A stretch of DNA of 10,829 nt, from the NCBI GenBank assembly GCA_964568845.1, contig CAZMSC010000045.1:1-10829 (forward strand), written 5' to 3'. Positions 7,337 through 10,829 of the stretch are shown here, one piece after another; position 1 is the stretch's first letter; each line of letters opens with the position of its first letter. Both the position numbers and the translations under genes were made by a program. The stretch comes from DTBU01 sp964568845 (GTDB lineage Archaea; Thermoproteota; CALKCG01; B24). Below the pieces are notes generated by a model that saw nothing but the letters and a program-made list of their open reading frames with translations, was not told where the DNA came from and ran no database searches.

Positions 7337-8104
7337 CTAGATGAGCCTCATAGTCTTCAGAACCTTTTCAACATCTTCCAATGCCGTTGTAGATTTTAAC
7401 TTCTCTCCTAGCAGGATGGATTCATATATGTCGTCGTCAAACCTTACGACGCCATCTATTTTTAATTTAAGCTTTTCAGACTCCCGCTTAATAATAGCCC
7501 AGACTCTAGGAGTGACCTTATTAGCTATAACCCAGTAGCGTTTACCAAGTTTAGAGGCTATGTCTCTAAGGAGGATGGCTGAATGGAGGGATTCGGCCGT
7601 GGGATCTACAACTATCACTAGGCAATCTGTAGCCTCCTCCACCCTTCTACCTACATGCTCTATACCTGCATCAGTATCCACTAGAACGACTTCATCGTCT
7701 TCTAAAACCAGGTTTTTCAAAACTATTCTCGTCAAAATGTTGAATGGACATGCACATCCTTCACCATACTCTCTCACCTTACCTATTGTAACCAGCCCAA
7801 TATTTTCCACGGAGTACGATATGTACTCTTTGGGTAGTAGGCTTAATTTTACCCCTGAACCGGTTTTTGCGAGGACTTTAGCTATGTCCATCTGCCTCCT
7901 CTCAAGCTCCTCCTCATCCATCTTACCGCCGATGTACTCGATTAAAGGTGTAGGTGGGTTTACACCTAGAAGTTTAGGTAGGAGGATGTTGGATTCATCT
8001 GAATCTACTATGTAAACCCTACGCCTTCCAGTTAAAATACTCGCCATGAGAACTGTTAACGCTGTCTTACCAGATCCACCTTTACCACAAACCATTATTT
8101 TCAT
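7337..8104 (-). CDS. cooC: CooC-type nickel-insertion ATPase
   Basis: MinD/SIMIBI-class P-loop ATPase of the CooC group, which helps insert nickel into carbon monoxide dehydrogenase or the CODH/acetyl-CoA synthase complex. Visible: the deviant Walker A GKGGSGKT at 7-14 with signature Lys8 and Lys13, VDSDES at 33-38 (switch I region), LVDTDAG at 141-147 (Walker B/switch II), and VIANK-like ANKVT further on for base recognition. A Cys-X-Cys pair, Cys117-Ala-Cys119, matches the metal-binding CXC of CooC dimers, which separates it from MinD or nitrogenase iron protein, whose cysteines are spaced differently. Length (255) is typical. An in-frame TGA lies four codons upstream of the ATG, so the start is well bounded; no strong Shine-Dalgarno is seen. 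No CODH subunit gene is in the window, so the partner is inferred. It is upstream of the PPP gene and divergent from the MDR gene. Confidence 0.86.
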   Translation of the reverse strand: MKIMVCGKGGSGKTALTVLMASILTGRRRVYIVDSDESNILLPKLLGVNPPTPLIEYIGGKMDEEELERRQMDIAKVLAKTGSGVKLSLLPKEYISYSVENIGLVTIGKVREYGEGCACPFNILTRIVLKNLVLEDDEVVLVDTDAGIEHVGRRVEEATDCLVIVVDPTAESLHSAILLRDIASKLGKRYWVIANKVTPRVWAIIKRESEKLKLKIDGVVRFDDDIYESILLGEKLKSTTALEDVEKVLKTMRLI

Positions 8105-8135
8105 GTATTCTCAAGCAACTAATTGGGGAGAAAAC

Positions 8136-8143
8136 GTTTAAAC
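8136..8143 (-). promoter_or_regulatory. TATA-like box of the cooC gene
   Basis: GTTTAAAC, an 8-bp perfect palindrome, centred about 35 bases before the cooC ATG; a start near 8113 would give a leader of about 9 bases. Confidence 0.4.
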
Positions 8144-8202
8144 TTTGTCAGCTACCCACGTCTAAAGGCTTTCTGTCGATCAATAGGCTTAGGCTGAAAA
8201 CC

Positions 8203-8220
8203 TTGAATGTTAAAATTCAA
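8203..8220. repeat. 18-bp near-perfect palindrome, candidate operator
   Basis: TTGAAT-N6-ATTCAA. With the centre TTAA it forms an 18-base palindrome with 8 of 9 pairs matching. It lies 15 bases upstream of the MDR TATA-like box in the 162-base cooC/MDR divergent spacer, a place where archaeal activators often bind. The bound factor, if any, is unknown. Confidence 0.4.
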
Positions 8221-8235
8221 CAGTCCATTAGTATA

Positions 8236-8243
8236 CTTTTAAG
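8236..8243 (+). promoter_or_regulatory. TATA-like box of the MDR gene
   Basis: CTTTTAAG centred 27.5 bases before the GTG at 8267 and 36.5 before the ATG at 8276. The first spacing matches leaderless transcription from the GTG; the second would leave a leader of about 10 bases. Confidence 0.45.
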
Positions 8244-8266
8244 CAACTCCGCGTCTATTCTTCTAC

Positions 8267-9259
8267 GTGTCTCTTATGAAGGCTAAACGCGTCGTTTTTA
8301 AAAGTAGAGGTGTTGTTGAAGTTGAGGATTTTGAAGTTGATAGTCTTCAGCCTAGTCATCTGCTTGTTAAAACGGTCTGTAGTCTGATAAGCCCAGGCAC
8401 TGAAACCGCCTTCCTAATGGCTTTACCGAATACGCCCGGCGTTTTCCCGCAGTATCCTGGCTACTCTAACATAGGCATAGTGGAGGAGGTTGGTGAAAAC
8501 GTCGAGGATTTTAAACGGGGCGACCTCGTAGCGTCAGCTACGGGCCATAGCAGTTACGTATTGGTTTCTAAAGATGATGTTTTGAAGATTCCAGAAGGCC
8601 TACAGGCTGAGGAAGCAACATTCTTCAACCTTGCATCCATAGCTCTGCAGGGTACTAGAAAAGGATTCATAGAGCTCGGCAGCTCTGTCGTAGTTGTAGG
8701 GCAGGGTCTTGTAGGATTGTTGGCTACGCAGTTTGCAGCATTAAGCGGTGCTTTTCCACTCATAGCGGTGGATATGATCGGTAGCCGTCTTAAGCTATCT
8801 ACTAAGCTTGGGGCAGACTACGTAGTGAATCCAACCGAGGTAGATGCAGTTGAAGAAGTCATGCGTTTGACTGATGGTCGAGGGGCAGACGTTGTAATAG
8901 AGGCTACTGGAAATCCAAATGCCATACCTGTTGCTTTAAACATGGCCGGTCGACTTGGCAGAGTTGTGATCCTAGGAAGCCCTAGAGGACTATCAACCGT
9001 CAACTTCTACATGCCTATTCATAGAAAGGGGCTCATCGTAATAGGGGCGCATAATAATGTTAGGCCGAGGTACGAATCCTTACTGCATTTCTGGACTGAT
9101 AAAGACGATATGAAGCTTGCTTTGAAACTTATGGCTAGGGGTAAGCTTAAGGTTAGAGAGCTCATAAGCTTGAAAATACCCGTTGAAAAAGCCCCTGAGG
9201 CGTATAGGCTTATAATGGAGCAGAAGGAGGGAATTCTTGGAGTACTGCTATACTATTAA
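8267..9259 (+). CDS. Zinc-less medium-chain dehydrogenase (MDR family)
   Basis: Medium-chain dehydrogenase/reductase with the usual two parts: a GroES-like N-terminal domain and a Rossmann domain with GQGLVG at 145-150. Asp169 at the end of the second strand suggests NAD(H) rather than NADP(H). The Cys of the catalytic zinc site is replaced (the segment reads SLISPGTE at 39-46, where zinc enzymes have C-G-[TS]-[DE]) and the structural-zinc lobe is missing; the protein has a single cysteine, Cys38. This pattern resembles the BchC-like and sugar- or polyol-linked MDR groups, but the substrate cannot be read. Length (330) is normal. Start is either GTG at 8267 or ATG at 8276 (MKAKRVVF), which looks more like a family N-terminus. 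It is divergent from cooC and convergent with mch (77 bases), so no operon partner is apparent. Confidence 0.87.
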   Translation: MSLMKAKRVVFKSRGVVEVEDFEVDSLQPSHLLVKTVCSLISPGTETAFLMALPNTPGVFPQYPGYSNIGIVEEVGENVEDFKRGDLVASATGHSSYVLVSKDDVLKIPEGLQAEEATFFNLASIALQGTRKGFIELGSSVVVVGQGLVGLLATQFAALSGAFPLIAVDMIGSRLKLSTKLGADYVVNPTEVDAVEEVMRLTDGRGADVVIEATGNPNAIPVALNMAGRLGRVVILGSPRGLSTVNFYMPIHRKGLIVIGAHNNVRPRYESLLHFWTDKDDMKLALKLMARGKLKVRELISLKIPVEKAPEAYRLIMEQKEGILGVLLYY

Positions 9260-9312
9260 CCCATTTGCCCCCGATATCAATTTAAAAAATTCGATGTGAA
9301 GGATGCGTGGGT

Positions 9313-9318
9313 AAAAAA
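9313..9318 (-). terminator. Oligo-T terminator candidate for mch
   Basis: A run of six T on the minus strand, about 18 bases after the mch stop codon, with no stable hairpin needed, as is usual for archaeal intrinsic termination. A second T-run lies a little further on, near 9284-9289. Confidence 0.4.
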
Positions 9319-9336
9319 TAACTGCTCTCCAATATT

Positions 9337-10287
9337 TTAAGCCTCCAGAGATTTCTTTAAGAGTTCTACATCGATCTTCCCCGCACTGTATACTTTTCCA
9401 TCTCTAATATTGTTGACTGTTAAATGGGCTGGGCTGAATATGGCCGGGTCTATCTTGTAGAAGTCGTAGCCAGCCTCCTTGAATATCTCAAAGAAGGGTT
9501 TACCGTAGATTTTTGAAGCTGATGAAGGGGCTTTCTTAACGTAGTCTTCTAGGTCAGCGCCGTCGTAGTCTACTGTTAGAAAGACTTGACCAGAAGCTAT
9601 TATGACGTCGTTTGTCCTACCCATGGCTCTTGCAAACTTAGGATGTATAGGCGCTATTGGGGCTGTTCCAGCACCGTAGATTATTTTCTTAGGGTCAAAT
9701 CCGAGCTCAGTAAGCTTATGAATACCTGTTTCAACTATACGCCCAGATATCTGCGTAGATCCAGCTATGCTAGATGTTGGTGTTATGACTGAGTAAACCC
9801 GGCTAGGCTCTACGTGGCATTTATCAGCTACATATTTGAAAACGTCTGCTGAAGGATACTTATCTGTTTCAAATACTATGACTGCCACATCTGTTTCATC
9901 TTTATACTGGATTTTACGGTAGAGCTCTTTAGGCTCTTGGGATATGGCTCTAGCCGGACCGGAGCCCAACGCGAAAAAGTCTCCGACTTTAATCCTCCAC
10001 CCTGCAAACTGCGAGCCCAATGTAGCTATGCATGGTTCATCCGTGTAAACCGTTACAGCCGATAGTACGAGGTCGCCGTACTGTTGAACTGTTAAATGCG
10101 CTCTACCAAGCCCTCCCATGCAGACCTCAGTTACTTTTAAGCCAGCTTCATACCCCCCTCTGGCTTTAACGCCAGCGTCTACAATCATCCCGCCGTTTTC
10201 AACCTTTTCCACTCTGACGCCGTAATATTCTGGGTCTGAAATCATCTCTTCGAGTATTTTTAAAGCTCCTCTGTTTACACTAACCAT
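9337..10287 (-). CDS. mch: Methenyl-H4MPT cyclohydrolase
   Basis: Catalyses the reversible hydrolysis of methenyl- to N5-formyl-tetrahydromethanopterin (EC 3.5.4.27) in the archaeal C1 pathway; cytoplasmic. The whole 316-residue protein is typical: GGYEAGLKVTEVCMGGLG near 44-61, GSGPARAIS at 108-116, STQISGRIVETGIHK at 177-191, and APIAPIHPKFARAMGRTND further on. In the Archaeoglobus fulgidus enzyme Arg183 and Glu186 are the catalytic pair; here the RIVE segment gives Arg183 and Glu186 at the same numbers when Met at 10287 is counted first. That start also has GAGGTG seven bases upstream, whereas a longer reading from TTG at 10302 runs through this ribosome site and is rejected. The gene is divergent from the UroD-like gene. 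Methanogenesis genes are not seen, so it may serve acetogenic or C1-assimilating use of the Wood-Ljungdahl route. Confidence 0.96.
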   Translation of the reverse strand: MVSVNRGALKILEEMISDPEYYGVRVEKVENGGMIVDAGVKARGGYEAGLKVTEVCMGGLGRAHLTVQQYGDLVLSAVTVYTDEPCIATLGSQFAGWRIKVGDFFALGSGPARAISQEPKELYRKIQYKDETDVAVIVFETDKYPSADVFKYVADKCHVEPSRVYSVITPTSSIAGSTQISGRIVETGIHKLTELGFDPKKIIYGAGTAPIAPIHPKFARAMGRTNDVIIASGQVFLTVDYDGADLEDYVKKAPSSASKIYGKPFFEIFKEAGYDFYKIDPAIFSPAHLTVNNIRDGKVYSAGKIDVELLKKSLEA

Positions 10288-10294
10288 ACTCAAA

Positions 10295-10300
10295 CACCTC
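10295..10300 (-). promoter_or_regulatory. Shine-Dalgarno of mch
   Basis: GAGGTG on the minus strand, seven bases before the ATG at 10287; it fixes the mch start and rules out the upstream TTG at 10302. Confidence 0.75.
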
Positions 10301-10325
10301 AAGGATTATTTTTTCCACAGTAGGT

Positions 10326-10333
10326 CTATAAGA
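10326..10333 (-). promoter_or_regulatory. TATA-like box of mch
   Basis: TCTTATAG on the minus strand; a start about 26 bases on, near 10303, gives a leader of about 15 bases that contains the GAGGTG. An A/T run at 10307-10316 is a weaker alternative, since it would remove the ribosome site. Confidence 0.4.
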
Positions 10334-10367
10334 GTTTTCACCCTAAACACTTTCAATATACGTTTCA

Positions 10368-10375
10368 TTTATTAT
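10368..10375 (+). promoter_or_regulatory. TATA-like box of the UroD-like gene
   Basis: TTTATTAT centred about 40 bases before the TTG start; a start near 10398 gives a leader of about 14 bases beginning at the AGGAGG. Confidence 0.4.
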
Positions 10376-10398
10376 CATCTAAACGCATCACTCTATTT

Positions 10399-10404
10399 AG
10401 GAGG
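10399..10404 (+). promoter_or_regulatory. Shine-Dalgarno of the UroD-like gene
   Basis: Perfect AGGAGG seven bases before TTG at 10412. It is the strongest ribosome site in the window and decides a non-ATG start. Confidence 0.75.
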
Positions 10405-10411
10405 TTGTAGT

Positions 10412-10829
10412 TTGAACTCTAGAGAGCGTTGTATTAGAAGTATACGCCATGAAGAACTTGATAGAATACCTCTAGTATTCAGAAGTAGACCTGAACCCTT
10501 CAAAGCGCTTATGGAGAGGTTTAATCTTTCGAATGCGGAAGACCTCTACAGGATTCTACACATAGATGTTAGGGGTACTGGTATAGGTATTAAAGGTGGC
10601 TACCTTCCCAAGAACGTTGAGGTTAAAGAAGGACCATATGGACCTGCTTACACGGCCGGCGAGTATATGGGGTTTGAAGTTAGGAGGGATATCTGGGGTG
10701 TGGAAAGCATTTGGGCTCCCAATAGAACTTATACGTATACGTACTTGAAGCATCCGCTTCAACGGATACTGCTTGAAGAGTATGAGTGGCCTGAAGTATC
10801 GGTGGAAGACTTTGACCTGGTTGTTAGGG
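10412..10829 (+). CDS. UroD/MtaA-superfamily protein, 3'-partial
   Basis: The first 139 codons of a protein of the uroporphyrinogen decarboxylase superfamily, cut by the window edge. It begins NSRERCIRSIRHEELDRIPLVF, the usual opening helix and first strand of this family (RER...L.H...DR.P). True HemE has a PVW-MRQAGRY segment after this strand; here the equivalent reads SRPEPFKALM, so haem synthesis is unlikely. The superfamily also holds corrinoid methyltransferases such as MtaA/MtbA and many uncharacterised archaeal homologues. The zinc motif and barrel core lie outside the window, so methyltransferase activity cannot be confirmed. It starts with TTG behind a perfect AGGAGG and is divergent from mch with about 124 bases between starts, a context that suits methyl-group or C1 metabolism but does not prove it. 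Confidence 0.85.
   Translation, partial: MNSRERCIRSIRHEELDRIPLVFRSRPEPFKALMERFNLSNAEDLYRILHIDVRGTGIGIKGGYLPKNVEVKEGPYGPAYTAGEYMGFEVRRDIWGVESIWAPNRTYTYTYLKHPLQRILLEEYEWPEVSVEDFDLVVR

Noticed and set aside
7560..8015. A 151-codon plus-strand open frame opposite cooC
   Set aside because: Low-complexity Ser/Thr/Arg composition and no ribosome site; it mirrors the Walker-type ATPase on the other strand.
9337..10302. A five-residue longer Mch starting at TTG 10302
   Set aside because: It would translate through the GAGGTG ribosome site, and only the ATG at 10287 gives the Arg183/Glu186 numbering of the A. fulgidus enzyme.
10730..10743. Short tandem TATACG repeat
   Set aside because: Lies inside the UroD-like gene and simply encodes alternating Tyr and Thr; too short to call a repeat element.
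10412..10829. Reading the right-edge gene as HemE
   Set aside because: The PVW-MRQAGRY substrate segment typical of true uroporphyrinogen decarboxylase is absent after the first strand.

Overview
The window is archaeal chromosomal DNA. It encodes methenyl-tetrahydromethanopterin cyclohydrolase (Mch), a CooC-type ATPase, an archaeal PPP-type phosphatase and a four-cysteine type 4 uracil-DNA glycosylase. Most genes have AT-rich TATA-like boxes 27-43 bases upstream of their starts, start codons include GTG and TTG, and arginine is mostly AGA/AGG. Mch plus CooC without a methanogenesis gene in view, together with sugar-processing genes and a UroD-like protein, fits an uncultured Thermoproteota lineage such as Bathyarchaeia. 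That placement is an inference; no marker gene here settles it.

Layout. 1-4795: a GH38 alpha-mannosidase (+), an AIM24/TIGR00266 protein (+), then a convergent GH4 NAD-dependent glycosidase (-). 4874-6491: type 4 UDG (-), divergent from a PHP-type histidinol-phosphatase-like protein (+). 6514-8104: PPP phosphatase and CooC-type ATPase, both (-), with a 40-base gap. 8267-9259: a zinc-less MDR dehydrogenase (+), divergent from cooC. 9337-10287: mch (-), divergent from a UroD-family protein (+) that runs off the right edge. Coding density is high, the longest gene-free stretch is 169 bases (5465-5633), and no RNA gene, mobile element or CRISPR array is seen.

Two themes emerge. The left half is sugar-related: two intracellular glycosidases with no visible signal peptides. 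The right half is C1-related: CooC (nickel insertion into CO dehydrogenase), Mch (a step of the H4MPT branch of the archaeal Wood-Ljungdahl pathway), and a UroD-like protein of a superfamily that includes corrinoid methyltransferases. The rest are housekeeping genes for repair, phosphoester hydrolysis and signalling.

No clearly new multi-gene system is visible. The observations most worth checking are an off-pattern signature (Cys-Thr-Gly-Val) in the GH4 enzyme, an inverted repeat abutting that gene's TATA box, a palindrome upstream of the MDR promoter, and a set of apparently leaderless non-ATG starts at a constant distance from their TATA boxes.
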